A stretch of 64,000 nucleotides of DNA from assembly GCA_023663285.1 (NCBI GenBank), contig JAMPHT010000008.1, forward strand, positions 21,749-85,748. The letters are read 5' to 3'. Positions 17,477 to 25,810 of the stretch are shown here, piece after piece. The stretch is from Bacillota bacterium. GTDB lineage: Bacteria > Bacillota > Clostridia > Lachnospirales > Lachnospiraceae. Below the pieces are notes generated by a model. It had not been told where the DNA came from. It did no database searches and saw nothing but the letters and a program-made list of their open reading frames with translations. The position numbers were made by a program, and so were the translations under genes. The stretch's first letter is position 1. Each line of letters starts with the position of its first letter.

Positions 17477-19588
17477 TTAGAAGCGATATAAGGTCGGCGG
17501 CCAGATACAGAGGCGGCTCCCGATAACAGATTTCTGCCCCCCCAAGTAGCCGCCGGGAACCCCGATGCGCAGATCGCCGTGAGCCCCTCTCTCTTCCGCA
17601 ATATACAGAGGACTTGTGACAGTATAGCCCAGGTAACCTGTCAGCGGCACCTCGATATATTCTGTCCGGGATGAGGTGTTGGCAATATTCATCCGAACAA
17701 CAGTCCCCTGCTTCTCATAGTCGGACCAGACGATATGCTCCTCCGCCACCGGACCGTGACAGTAATAATCCCTCTCCATAGCGCCATCCAGAAGGTATTC
17801 TCCGTTTATGACGGACACGGTTCCCATATTTTCCGCGGAGTACAGTCTGGTCGCCCCTGAATGAAAGGCGATATCATTTGCCTGATAGATGGCGGGGACC
17901 AGGCATAAAGCCCCCAGAAAGGCGACACAGCCCCTCCGTATCCATCCCGGAAACCGTTTCCCCGCCCATAGATAAAAGAACGCCAGGAAAAAGCCTCCGA
18001 ACATGATCGTCGGTGAAAGCAGCCTGTAGGGGAACTGGATGGCCGTGGTCAAAAAGTTCAGCACCGGAATCCCTTTCAGCGCATCCCAGGGAAAGTACTT
18101 CGTGCTCAGGACAAGGAGTATTCCGGTACAGCCAAAAAAGCGGGCGCAGATATTCCTGCAGGCTTCTTTTTCCGAGCGGAATCCATACAGTACAAAGACC
18201 AGAAGCGCAAACAAAAGCGCGGCTCCCGGCTGCAGCGCCGCTGCATTATATAGGCTCGGCAGTATCCCGCCCTTATTGGTAGTCAGCTGCAGCAGGTGGC
18301 CAAGAGTGATCCCCCAGGACTGAATGCTTTCCTCCGTCAGCCCCCGGAAAGCAAAGCTGTCGCTGCCCATCATATGCAGCATGGGAAGCCAGAAAAAGCA
18401 GTTTATAAGCAGTATGACGCCCGCTGTCTGGACAAACTGCACCAGAGTCTTTTTACGAATGGTTTTCTTCCAGTGGATCAGGCAGAATGCAAACACCATG
18501 ACCACACTCATCTCGCAGGTGATCAAATGGCACTGCAGCACCGCGCTGAGCCCTGCGATCACATACCATTTATACCTTTTATATTCCGGCGAAGCCGTAT
18601 CCCCGGTATACAGCAGGAACATCCCCGCAATGATAAGGGGCAGAAAGGCCATGGCCATATATTCCCCCAGGGCTCCCCTGTTGTACATATTGTGGAAATT
18701 GTAAGGGGACAGCAGGGTGCATAAGCTTCCCAGAAGCGCAGCGTAATCACTGCCGGTACATTTACGGAGACAGTGAAAGGCGATAAGCGCATGAAGCACC
18801 AGCACCAGAAAAATGGTACTCTTCCAGACGGTTCCCAGGGGAAAGCCAATGATACGCAGGATCGCCGGAATATACAGGAAGAAATCGCTGTAAAAGGTGG
18901 AGGTCATATAGCCGTGGTCATACAGCCAGTAATCCTGCACACGCACAGGGAACTGATTCCCGTAAAGCAATGTCTCCTTCAGCCCTTCGATCCTCAGCAG
19001 ATGAAAGGCCGTATCCGCTCCCATAATAAAATAATCGCTCAGATAGGGCAGAAAAGCGATAACGATCCCTGCCGCCAGCGTCCAGACCGCAACCTGCCTG
19101 GATACCGGGATCTTCCCGGAAAGTATCCCGTCCCTGAACCGCATCAATCCGCAGACCAGCCCGCCGCCCAGAAGGAAAAGGCACAAAAGCAGTCTGGCTC
19201 CGATCCTTGTCCTGTAAAGGGAGATCTCCTCCACCGTGCCGCCAACCGCATTGGCAAAAGCATATTCCAGCCTTGGGCCCTGCAGGGTGTCAAGGACGTA
19301 CACCTCAAAATCCGTCTCCTCCTGTCCCGCATACACTCCCACAGTATTCCCCCGCAGCGCCTTGTAAGTGGAGGATGCACAATTAAGCGTAACGCTGAAC
19401 GTCCCACCCTCCGGAAGCTTAACGCCCCGGACATACACCCTGTAGACTCCGGGGGCAAGCTCCGCGGCCTGCTCGGAGTCTGCAGAAAAGACCAGTTCTT
19501 CTTTGCCAAAGCATCTTATCAGCAGCACGATACTGATCACCGCCATGACTGCCAGAACGATAGTATATTTATTGATTCTCTTTTTCAT
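17477..19588 (-). CDS. PTPS-related multi-membrane protein, 3' end frameshifted
   Basis: 703 residues as read. An N-terminal helix and an ectodomain (residues 30-125) are followed by about ten helices with VQDYWLYDHGYMTSTFYSDF, the block equivalent to the paralogue at 12134. The terminal 27 residues after Gly-Gly at 17537-17543 are out of phase. With one more G in the run, the frame continues as YREPPLYLAADLISLL, LGLAGVMLLKK, giving the missing last membrane helix and basic tail. It would then stop at 17400 with an ATGA overlap to the next gene. It starts the four-gene membrane run; GAGAGGAGG precedes the ATG. Confidence 0.8.
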   Translation of the reverse strand: MKKRINKYTIVLAVMAVISIVLLIRCFGKEELVFSADSEQAAELAPGVYRVYVRGVKLPEGGTFSVTLNCASSTYKALRGNTVGVYAGQEETDFEVYVLDTLQGPRLEYAFANAVGGTVEEISLYRTRIGARLLLCLFLLGGGLVCGLMRFRDGILSGKIPVSRQVAVWTLAAGIVIAFLPYLSDYFIMGADTAFHLLRIEGLKETLLYGNQFPVRVQDYWLYDHGYMTSTFYSDFFLYIPAILRIIGFPLGTVWKSTIFLVLVLHALIAFHCLRKCTGSDYAALLGSLCTLLSPYNFHNMYNRGALGEYMAMAFLPLIIAGMFLLYTGDTASPEYKRYKWYVIAGLSAVLQCHLITCEMSVVMVFAFCLIHWKKTIRKKTLVQFVQTAGVILLINCFFWLPMLHMMGSDSFAFRGLTEESIQSWGITLGHLLQLTTNKGGILPSLYNAAALQPGAALLFALLVFVLYGFRSEKEACRNICARFFGCTGILLVLSTKYFPWDALKGIPVLNFLTTAIQFPYRLLSPTIMFGGFFLAFFYLWAGKRFPGWIRRGCVAFLGALCLVPAIYQANDIAFHSGATRLYSAENMGTVSVINGEYLLDGAMERDYYCHGPVAEEHIVWSDYEKQGTVVRMNIANTSSRTEYIEVPLTGYLGYTVTSPLYIAEERGAHGDLRIGVPGGYLGGQKSVIGSRLCIWPPTLYRF
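17537..17543 (-). other. G7 homopolymer at a frameshift
   Basis: A run of seven G (minus strand). Eight (or five) would restore the conserved C-terminal membrane helix and the ATGA junction. It may be a sequencing error, a mutation, or slippage. Confidence 0.75.
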
Positions 19589-19679
19589 GCTGCCTCCTCT
19601 CTGCCGGAACCCGGCCGGATGTCCTTTGCCTTCTCCGCGGCCGGCTTTATTCTAACGTGAATCCTGAGAAATGTCAAAT

Positions 19680-19709
19680 CCCCTTAAGCAGCTTTGACTG
19701 CCTAAGGGG
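19680..19709. terminator. Hairpin terminator after htpG
   Basis: Stem CCCCTTAAGCAG/CTGCCTAAGGGG with one mismatch; the T-tract is weak. Confidence 0.6.
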
Positions 19710-19722
19710 AAGTTACTCATTT

Positions 19723-21930
19723 TTATTTCGCCAGCAGCAGCATGATGTCATTGCTCCGGGCGATAAACTTTGTCATGGCTTCGGGCGATAAGGGCGCGTG
19801 CTGCAGCTTTGCCAGATCGTAAAGCTGCTCGCAGATCATGGTCACGTTCTCCCCGTCCTTATGCTCTGTGACATACTGCACCAGCGGATGGTTTGCGTTG
19901 AGGATCAAAGTCTCCCCCTCGCCGCCAAACCCTCCCATATCCATGCCGGGCATGGAGTACATCTTCATCATGTCCTGCATACGCCTGGTCTCCTCGGACA
20001 GGGTGATCATGGAAGAGATCTTCTTATTCTTCAGCTTATCCACCTTGATGGTGATCTTATCGTTTTTCAGAGCCTTCTTCATGATCTCCGAGATAGCCTT
20101 CGCCTGCTCTTCAAACTGCTCCTGGGCCTTCTTGGAGGTCTTGCTCTTTAATGCGTCCGTCACGTCGGCGTCGATCCTCTGGAACTTCACGCCTTCGTTT
20201 TTGGACTCCAGCTGGGAGATAAAGGGCTGGTCGATATTGTGAGTCAGGATGACCGCATCCATCTTCGCCGCCTTAAACATATTGATATACTGGCTCTGCT
20301 GCTGTTCGTCGGTGACATAGTAGATGATTTTTTCCTTCTTCTCCGGCTCTTCATCGTCCCCGACAGCTGCACCGTTATCCTCGTCCCCGGCGTCTCCGCC
20401 GCTGACGATCTCCGCTTCCACCTCCTCGCCGTTCTCGTCCGTGGCGCTTCCGCCGCTGACGATCTCCGCTTCCACCTTCTCACCGTTCTCGTCCACGGCG
20501 CTTCCGCCGTTTGCTGCCTGCGCTTCCACCTTCCCGCCGTTCTCGTCCGTGGCGCTTTCTGCCTTATCAGCGTCCTCTGTGTCCACAGGCTTCGTCTCCA
20601 GGCACTCCGGCAGGGTCAGATACTTGCCCTCCAGATTTTTGAACAGGATGTAGTCGTTCATCTTTTCACAGAACTTGTCGTCCTTCAAGCATCCGAACTT
20701 GATGAAGGGACTGATATCGTCCCAATACTTGTCATATTCTTCCTTCTCCGTCTTGCACATACCGGACAGCTTATCCGCCACCTTCCGGGAGATGTACTCG
20801 GATATCTTCTTTACAAAGCCGTCGTTCTGCAGCGCGCTCCTGGATACGTTCAAGGGCAGATCGGGACAGTCGATGACGCCCTTTAACAGAAGCAGGAACT
20901 CCGGAATGACCTCCTTGATGTTGTCTGCGATGAACACCTGGTTGTTGTACAGCTTGATGGTCCCCTCTATGGACTCGTATTCCATATTGATCTTGGGGAA
21001 ATACAGAATGCCCTTCAGGTTAAAGGGATAGTCCATGTTCAGATGGATCCAGAACAGGGGCTCCTTATAATCCTGGAATACTTTCCGGTAAAACTCCAGA
21101 TACTCCTCTCTGGTGCAGTCGTTGGGGTGTTTGGTCCACAGGGGCGTCGTCTCGTTCAAAAGCTCCGGGCGCTTGGTGATCTTCAGCTTTTCCTCGCCCT
21201 CGGTGGTGCCGTCCTCCTTCACCTCAGGATGGATCTCCTCCCGGATGACGTCCCCCTCCTGCAGCTCATCCGGCTTGATGATCTGAGTCTCCTTGGTGTC
21301 CGCCTTGGACAGATAGATCTCGGTGGGCATGAAGGAGCAGTATTTTTTGATGATCTCTCTTGCCTTGTATTCGTTGCAGAACTCCAGGCAGTCCTCGTTC
21401 AGGAACAGAGTGATGGCAGTGCCCACTTCCGTCCTGTCCCCATCCTCCATGGAAAATTCCGTTCCGCCGTCACATTCCCAGTGTACGGGGACCGCGCCTT
21501 CCTTATAAGATAAAGTGTCGATATGCACCTCGTCCGCTACCATAAACGCGGAATAGAAGCCCAAGCCGAAGTGGCCAATGATCTGATCCGCATTGCTCTT
21601 GTCCTTATATTTTTCGATGAAATCCGTGGCTCCGGAAAAAGCGATCTGATTGATATACTCCTCCACCTCGTCCGCCGTCATTCCCAGACCGTTGTCTATG
21701 AAGGTCAGCGTCTTTTTCTCCGCATCCGTCACCACATCGATCCTTGCCCTATAGTTATCAGGCAAGGCATACTCTCCCAGCATATCCAGCTTTTTCAGCT
21801 TTGTCACGGCGTCACAGCCGTTGGAGATCAGCTCCCTGTAAAAAATATCATGGTCCGAATACAACCACTTCTTGATGATTGGAAAAATGTTCTCACTGTT
21901 GATTGATAAGCTGCCGCTTTTCGTTGCCAT
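19723..21930 (-). CDS. htpG: Molecular chaperone HtpG (Hsp90)
   Basis: 735 residues, longer than the usual 610-640. The N-terminal GHKL ATPase carries ELISNGCDAVTKLKK (N-box), TFIDNGLGMTADEV and GHFGLGFYSAFMVAD (lid and ATP site). The middle domain has FWIHLNMDYPFNLKGILYFPK and LPLNVSRSALQND. The C-terminal dimerisation domain ends ARSNDIMLLLAK. The extra length is an acidic, Gly-rich insert at about residues 447-535 with an 18-residue repeat. Transcription should be under HrcA control through the CIRCE element at 22082. It acts in the cytosol on folding clients. Confidence 0.97.
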   Translation of the reverse strand: MATKSGSLSINSENIFPIIKKWLYSDHDIFYRELISNGCDAVTKLKKLDMLGEYALPDNYRARIDVVTDAEKKTLTFIDNGLGMTADEVEEYINQIAFSGATDFIEKYKDKSNADQIIGHFGLGFYSAFMVADEVHIDTLSYKEGAVPVHWECDGGTEFSMEDGDRTEVGTAITLFLNEDCLEFCNEYKAREIIKKYCSFMPTEIYLSKADTKETQIIKPDELQEGDVIREEIHPEVKEDGTTEGEEKLKITKRPELLNETTPLWTKHPNDCTREEYLEFYRKVFQDYKEPLFWIHLNMDYPFNLKGILYFPKINMEYESIEGTIKLYNNQVFIADNIKEVIPEFLLLLKGVIDCPDLPLNVSRSALQNDGFVKKISEYISRKVADKLSGMCKTEKEEYDKYWDDISPFIKFGCLKDDKFCEKMNDYILFKNLEGKYLTLPECLETKPVDTEDADKAESATDENGGKVEAQAANGGSAVDENGEKVEAEIVSGGSATDENGEEVEAEIVSGGDAGDEDNGAAVGDDEEPEKKEKIIYYVTDEQQQSQYINMFKAAKMDAVILTHNIDQPFISQLESKNEGVKFQRIDADVTDALKSKTSKKAQEQFEEQAKAISEIMKKALKNDKITIKVDKLKNKKISSMITLSEETRRMQDMMKMYSMPGMDMGGFGGEGETLILNANHPLVQYVTEHKDGENVTMICEQLYDLAKLQHAPLSPEAMTKFIARSNDIMLLLAK
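20390..20560 (-). repeat. 54-bp tandem repeat inside htpG
   Basis: About three copies of a 54-bp unit (18 residues, VEAEIVSGGSATDENGEE-like), with a partial fourth copy. Spacing is visible as GCTGAC at 20401 and 20455. It encodes a flexible acidic spacer. Confidence 0.8.
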
Positions 21931-22081
21931 TTTATCACATTCCTTTCTGTTTCTTTTTTAGAGCCGCCATGACAGCTCCTTTTTATGTCAGGTATCTGTC
22001 CCGACAGGCATCTGTCTGACAGGGATTTATCACCCTCTGAAGGATAGTGTAAATCTCTCCTTTTCAAAAGTCAACAAAAAA

Positions 22082-22108
22082 TTAGCACTCATTCCGAATG
22101 AGTGCTAA
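22082..22108. promoter_or_regulatory. CIRCE element (HrcA operator)
   Basis: An exact match to TTAGCACTC-N9-GAGTGCTAA. The nine-base spacer ATTCCGAAT is itself palindromic apart from its centre. It lies just downstream of the -10 box and about 150 bases upstream of the htpG start. Confidence 0.95.
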
Positions 22109-22136
22109 CAATATCTATCAAGCCCTTGTAAATCAA
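22108..22136 (-). promoter_or_regulatory. htpG promoter
   Basis: Minus strand TTGATT, 17 bases, TATTGT, abutting CIRCE. Confidence 0.6.
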
Positions 22137-22180
22137 AGGTTTCCACATTTCTAAAATTTTTCTAAAACACCTTTGCCCGC

Positions 22181-23290
22181 TCAAAGCTCTCCGGGAAAGT
22201 ACTTTGCGTAAATTTCAAAGAAGTTCGTGGTTTTCACCTCATCATCATGGATCAGAGCGATCTCCTCCCACAGCTCCGTGTTCAGCTGTCGCACCAGCGT
22301 ATCCGCAAACGCGTCGTATTCTTCTCCGAACACCTCTCTGCGGCGCTCCTCCACGATCTCCAGCTTGCTCAACTCCGTCTGCTCCCTGTCAAATGTGTTG
22401 GTACATTTGATAATATGGTAGCCGCTTTCCGTCTCGATGACCTGGCTGACCTCCCCTGTCTCCAGAGAAAAGGCCGTCTCCTCAAACACAGCGTCCATCA
22501 CGCCCTTGCCAAAGGAGTAAGTGATAGTGGTGTCATCACTGTACCGGGAAGCCAGATCCAGGAAATCCTGTTCACCGGACGCCGCCGTCTCCCTGATCTC
22601 GCAGGCCTTCTCGTAGACGGACTCCTTCACGTCCTCCGTGTATGCCACCCTGGCTCCGCTGCCGTCCGTGGTCCAGGTGCGCAGCAGGATATGCTGTACC
22701 GTAATAGTCCTCGCCTCGTCGTCGCTGATCTCAGGGTTGATGTCCTGAATGATATACTTATACACCTTGTTTGCAAGAGCGTACTCCTCATACAGCTGAC
22801 GAATGGTTCCCACCTCCACTCCCATCAGCCGCACCTCCGTCTCGTTCAGAGAAGCAAAATACTCTGCCGCCGCCTGCTCCGCAGACCTGATCTCATCGCT
22901 GTCCAGCTCCACCTTCTCGCGCTCCGCCAGCAGGCACATGGTCTTGATCTGGGCGATCCTTGCAAGCACCGTGTCCTTTACATTTTCCTCCAGCGTCACA
23001 TCATCCTTTGCCACGTTCCAGATCTTGGGGCCATACACGCTCTCATAACGGTTCTGCATGGTGACCAGGTACACCATGATCTCCGGCCGGGTACAATTTA
23101 TGTCCGCTATACGGAACACCTCATTCTCCCCAAGCCCGGTGGTGAACACCACCCTTGCGCCTTCTCCGTCACAGGCAGTCAGTCCAAAAAGCCCCAGCCA
23201 AAGACACAGCATCAGAATGCAGCACTGTCTCTTAAGCCGGGCAGCCATGCCGCCCGGCCGATATGATTTCTTTTCTATCCTTCGCCGCAT
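22181..23290 (-). CDS. PrsA/SurA-like peptidyl-prolyl isomerase lipoprotein
   Basis: 369 residues. A basic N-terminus and hydrophobic stretch end in the lipobox LTAC (Cys40), so it is anchored to the outer face of the membrane. A SurA-type helical chaperone region follows. The parvulin domain runs from about residue 195 (TVQHILLRTW, DLASRYSDDTTI, FGKGVMDAVFEETAFSL, ESGYHIIKC). The ATG at 23290 has AGGAAG upstream; an internal Met at residue 15 would give a more usual signal length but has no ribosome site. It assists folding of exported proteins. It lies 8 bases after ilvE on the same strand. Confidence 0.88.
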   Translation of the reverse strand: MRRRIEKKSYRPGGMAARLKRQCCILMLCLWLGLFGLTACDGEGARVVFTTGLGENEVFRIADINCTRPEIMVYLVTMQNRYESVYGPKIWNVAKDDVTLEENVKDTVLARIAQIKTMCLLAEREKVELDSDEIRSAEQAAAEYFASLNETEVRLMGVEVGTIRQLYEEYALANKVYKYIIQDINPEISDDEARTITVQHILLRTWTTDGSGARVAYTEDVKESVYEKACEIRETAASGEQDFLDLASRYSDDTTITYSFGKGVMDAVFEETAFSLETGEVSQVIETESGYHIIKCTNTFDREQTELSKLEIVEERRREVFGEEYDAFADTLVRQLNTELWEEIALIHDDEVKTTNFFEIYAKYFPGEL

Positions 23291-23298
23291 TATGCTTC

Positions 23299-24324
23299 CT
23301 ACTCTATCACATGGATCCAGCCTGCAGGCGCTTCGATCCTTCCCATCTGGATGCCGGTCAGGGTATCATACAGCTTTCTGGTGACAGGTCCCATATCCTC
23401 CATGCCGCTGGGCAGACAGATCTCTTTCCCGTGATCCACGATCTTTCCTACAGGGGAAATGACCGCCGCAGTACCGCAGAGCCCACATTCCGCAAAGTCT
23501 TTGACTTCCTCCAGGAATACCTCCCGCTCCTCCACCTCCAGTCCAAGATACTCCTTCGCCACATGGACAAGGGAGCGGCGGGTAATGGAAGGCAGGATAC
23601 TGTCGGACTTAGGCGTCACCACCTTATTGTCCTTCGTGACAAACAGGAAATTGGCGCCTCCCGTCTCCTCCACCTTGGTGCGGGTGCCGGGATCCAGATA
23701 CATATTCTCGTCATACCCTTCCTCATGGGCGGTGACGATCGCGTGAAGGCTCATTGCATAATTCAGTCCCGCCTTGATGTTGCCGGTTCCGTGAGGCGCC
23801 GCACGGTCAAAATCACTGACCCGAATGGTCAAAGGCTTGACGCCTCCCTTGAAATAAGGCCCCACCGGAGTACAGAAAACTCTGAACTGATACTCTTCGG
23901 CAGGCTTTACGCCGATAACAGGGTTTGTGCCGAACATATAAGGGCGCAGATACAGGGTCGCTCCGCTGCCGTAAGGGGGCACAAAAGCCGCGTTCGCCGC
24001 AACCACCTTTGTGACCGCCTCCACAAAGCGCTCTCTGGGGAAAACAGGCATCTCCAGCCTCTTTGCGGAGGCTTCCATACGCTCTGCATTCAGGTCAGGG
24101 CGAAAGGTGACGATATGTCCGTCGTCCGTGGTGTATGCCTTCAGCCCCTCAAATATGGTCTGGGCATACTGCAGCACGCCTGCACACTCGTTCAGGACGA
24201 TGTTTGCGTCCTCCGTGATAACACCTTCATCCCATGCGCCGTTCTTATAATCGGAAACGTATCGGTAATCCGTCTGAACGTATCCGAATCCAAGGTTGCT
24301 CCAGTCAATATCTTTCTTTTCCAT
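23299..24324 (-). CDS. ilvE: Branched-chain amino acid aminotransferase
   Basis: 341 residues, PLP fold type IV. It transfers the amino group between glutamate and Leu, Ile or Val keto acids. Family blocks seen are QTIFEGLKAYTT, RPYMFGTNP, GLNYAMSLHAIVTAHEEGYDE (the catalytic lysine is normally in the equivalent of NIKAGLNYA), VEETGGANFLFV and AECGLCGTAAVISPVG. The ATG at 24324 (AAGAAGG upstream) is preferred over TTG 24330. Confidence 0.95.
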   Translation of the reverse strand: MEKKDIDWSNLGFGYVQTDYRYVSDYKNGAWDEGVITEDANIVLNECAGVLQYAQTIFEGLKAYTTDDGHIVTFRPDLNAERMEASAKRLEMPVFPRERFVEAVTKVVAANAAFVPPYGSGATLYLRPYMFGTNPVIGVKPAEEYQFRVFCTPVGPYFKGGVKPLTIRVSDFDRAAPHGTGNIKAGLNYAMSLHAIVTAHEEGYDENMYLDPGTRTKVEETGGANFLFVTKDNKVVTPKSDSILPSITRRSLVHVAKEYLGLEVEEREVFLEEVKDFAECGLCGTAAVISPVGKIVDHGKEICLPSGMEDMGPVTRKLYDTLTGIQMGRIEAPAGWIHVIE

Positions 24325-24389
24325 AGCCAAATGCCTTCTTTCCCTGTAAAGATTTTTATCCTAAAAAATTTCCCCTTCAGATGGTAATC

Positions 24390-24418
24390 ATTATTATACT
24401 TTTACCGCCAAAAGTCAA
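24390..24418 (-). promoter_or_regulatory. Possible ilvE promoter
   Basis: Minus strand TTGACT, 17 bases, AATAAT; an overlapping TATAAT has a spacing too short. Confidence 0.4.
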
Positions 24419-24435
24419 TATGCTTTTCTCCTGTC

Positions 24436-24930
24436 TCATCCCTTTTTCCTTTCGTATTTCAGAAAGGTGTACGCAATATCGAAATAGGTCTGTTCGTCGC
24501 TGTCTGCGGTGATCTCCCACTCCGGGTCCTTATCCAGATCGGGGAACCAGGTGTCCGCCTCATATTCCCTGTCGATCTTTGTGATATGAGCCACGTCGCA
24601 GTAGGGCAGCAGCTGACGGTATACGCTCTCCCCGCCTATCACGTAGACCTCCTCCGTCCTATAGGCTTTCAACTCATCCAGAAGCTCCTCCACCGAATGC
24701 ACCACCACCGCGTCCTTTACGGTGAAATTTTTATCTCCGGAAAGGATGATGTTGGTCCTGTTTTTCAGAGGCATACCCTGGGGAAAGGTCTGCAGGGTCT
24801 TTCTTCCCAGCACCACTACCTTCCCGGTGGTCTCCTCCCGGAAATGCTTATGATCGTTGGGGATGCGGACCAGAAGCTCCCCTTTGTTTCCGATCGCCCA
24901 ATTATTATCTACAGCTGCAATGATATTCAT
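24436..24930 (-). CDS. folA: Dihydrofolate reductase
   Basis: 164 residues, the usual chromosomal length. It reduces dihydrofolate to tetrahydrofolate with NADPH. Seen are MNIIAAVDNNWAIGNKGELL (substrate and cofactor loop), VVLGRKTLQTFPQGMPLKNR, and EVYVIGGESVYRQLLPYCD. It lies 20 bases downstream of thyA, the enzyme that makes its dihydrofolate. Confidence 0.96.
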   Translation of the reverse strand: MNIIAAVDNNWAIGNKGELLVRIPNDHKHFREETTGKVVVLGRKTLQTFPQGMPLKNRTNIILSGDKNFTVKDAVVVHSVEELLDELKAYRTEEVYVIGGESVYRQLLPYCDVAHITKIDREYEADTWFPDLDKDPEWEITADSDEQTYFDIAYTFLKYERKKG

Positions 24931-24950
24931 GTATACACCTCCATAAGCGG

Positions 24951-25799
24951 TCAGATAGCGATAGGGATGTCCTTTATCTGCTCCCCCGTCTCATAGCCCT
25001 CCAGCTTTACGTCATCCCTCGTAAACCGGTAAAAGTCATGTACCTCAGGGTTCAGCCAGAACCTTGGCGCTTCCTTCGGCTCTCTGGCGATCAGTTCCTT
25101 GATGATGGGCACATGGCGGTCATAGATGTGAGCGTCAGCGATCACGTGTACAAGCTCCCCCACATTCATGTCACAGACCTGGGCCAGCATATGCACCAGC
25201 ACCGCGTACTGCACCACATTCCAGTTGTTGGCCGCCAGCACATCCTGGGAGCGTTGGTTCAAAATGGCATTCAAGGTCAGCCGCTCTTCCCCCGGCTTCT
25301 GGGTCACATTAAAGGTCATGCTGTAGGCGCAGGGGTATAGGTTCATCTCATGGAGATCCTGATGTACATATATATTTGTCATGATGCGGCGGCTGAAGGG
25401 ATTATTTTTCAGGTCATACAGGACCCTGTCCACCTGGTCCATCATGCCTTCCTTATATTGGTGCTTCACCCCCAGCTGATAACCGTAGGCTTTGCCGATG
25501 GAACCGTCCTCATCCGCCCACTCGTCCCAGATATGGCTGTGGAGATCATGGATATTGTTGGATTTCTGCTGCCATATCCAGAGGATCTCGTCTGTGGCGG
25601 ATTTTAACGCCGTCCTGCGGAGGGTCATGATGGGAAACTCCTTCGACAGGTCATAGCGGTTCACCACGCCGAACTTTTTGATCGTATAGGCGGGGGTTCC
25701 GTCCGGCCAGTGGGGGCGTACCTTCTCCCCTTCCGTACTGGCGCCGTTTTCCAGAATATCCCTGCACATCTCTATAAAAACCTTGTCTGCATAACTCAT
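24951..25799 (-). CDS. thyA: Thymidylate synthase
   Basis: 282 residues. It makes dTMP from dUMP with methylene-tetrahydrofolate. Family sequence includes LRRTALKSATDEILWIWQQ, NPFSRRIMTNIY, LYPCAYSMTFNV (the active-site Cys in the PCAYS motif), NQRSQDVLAANNWNVVQYAVL and HVIADAHIYDRHV. The ATG at 25799 is used; an upstream frame start at 25829 would overlap the preceding gene. Confidence 0.96.
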   Translation of the reverse strand: MSYADKVFIEMCRDILENGASTEGEKVRPHWPDGTPAYTIKKFGVVNRYDLSKEFPIMTLRRTALKSATDEILWIWQQKSNNIHDLHSHIWDEWADEDGSIGKAYGYQLGVKHQYKEGMMDQVDRVLYDLKNNPFSRRIMTNIYVHQDLHEMNLYPCAYSMTFNVTQKPGEERLTLNAILNQRSQDVLAANNWNVVQYAVLVHMLAQVCDMNVGELVHVIADAHIYDRHVPIIKELIAREPKEAPRFWLNPEVHDFYRFTRDDVKLEGYETGEQIKDIPIAI

Positions 25800-25810
25800 C
25801 CACCTGTCTC

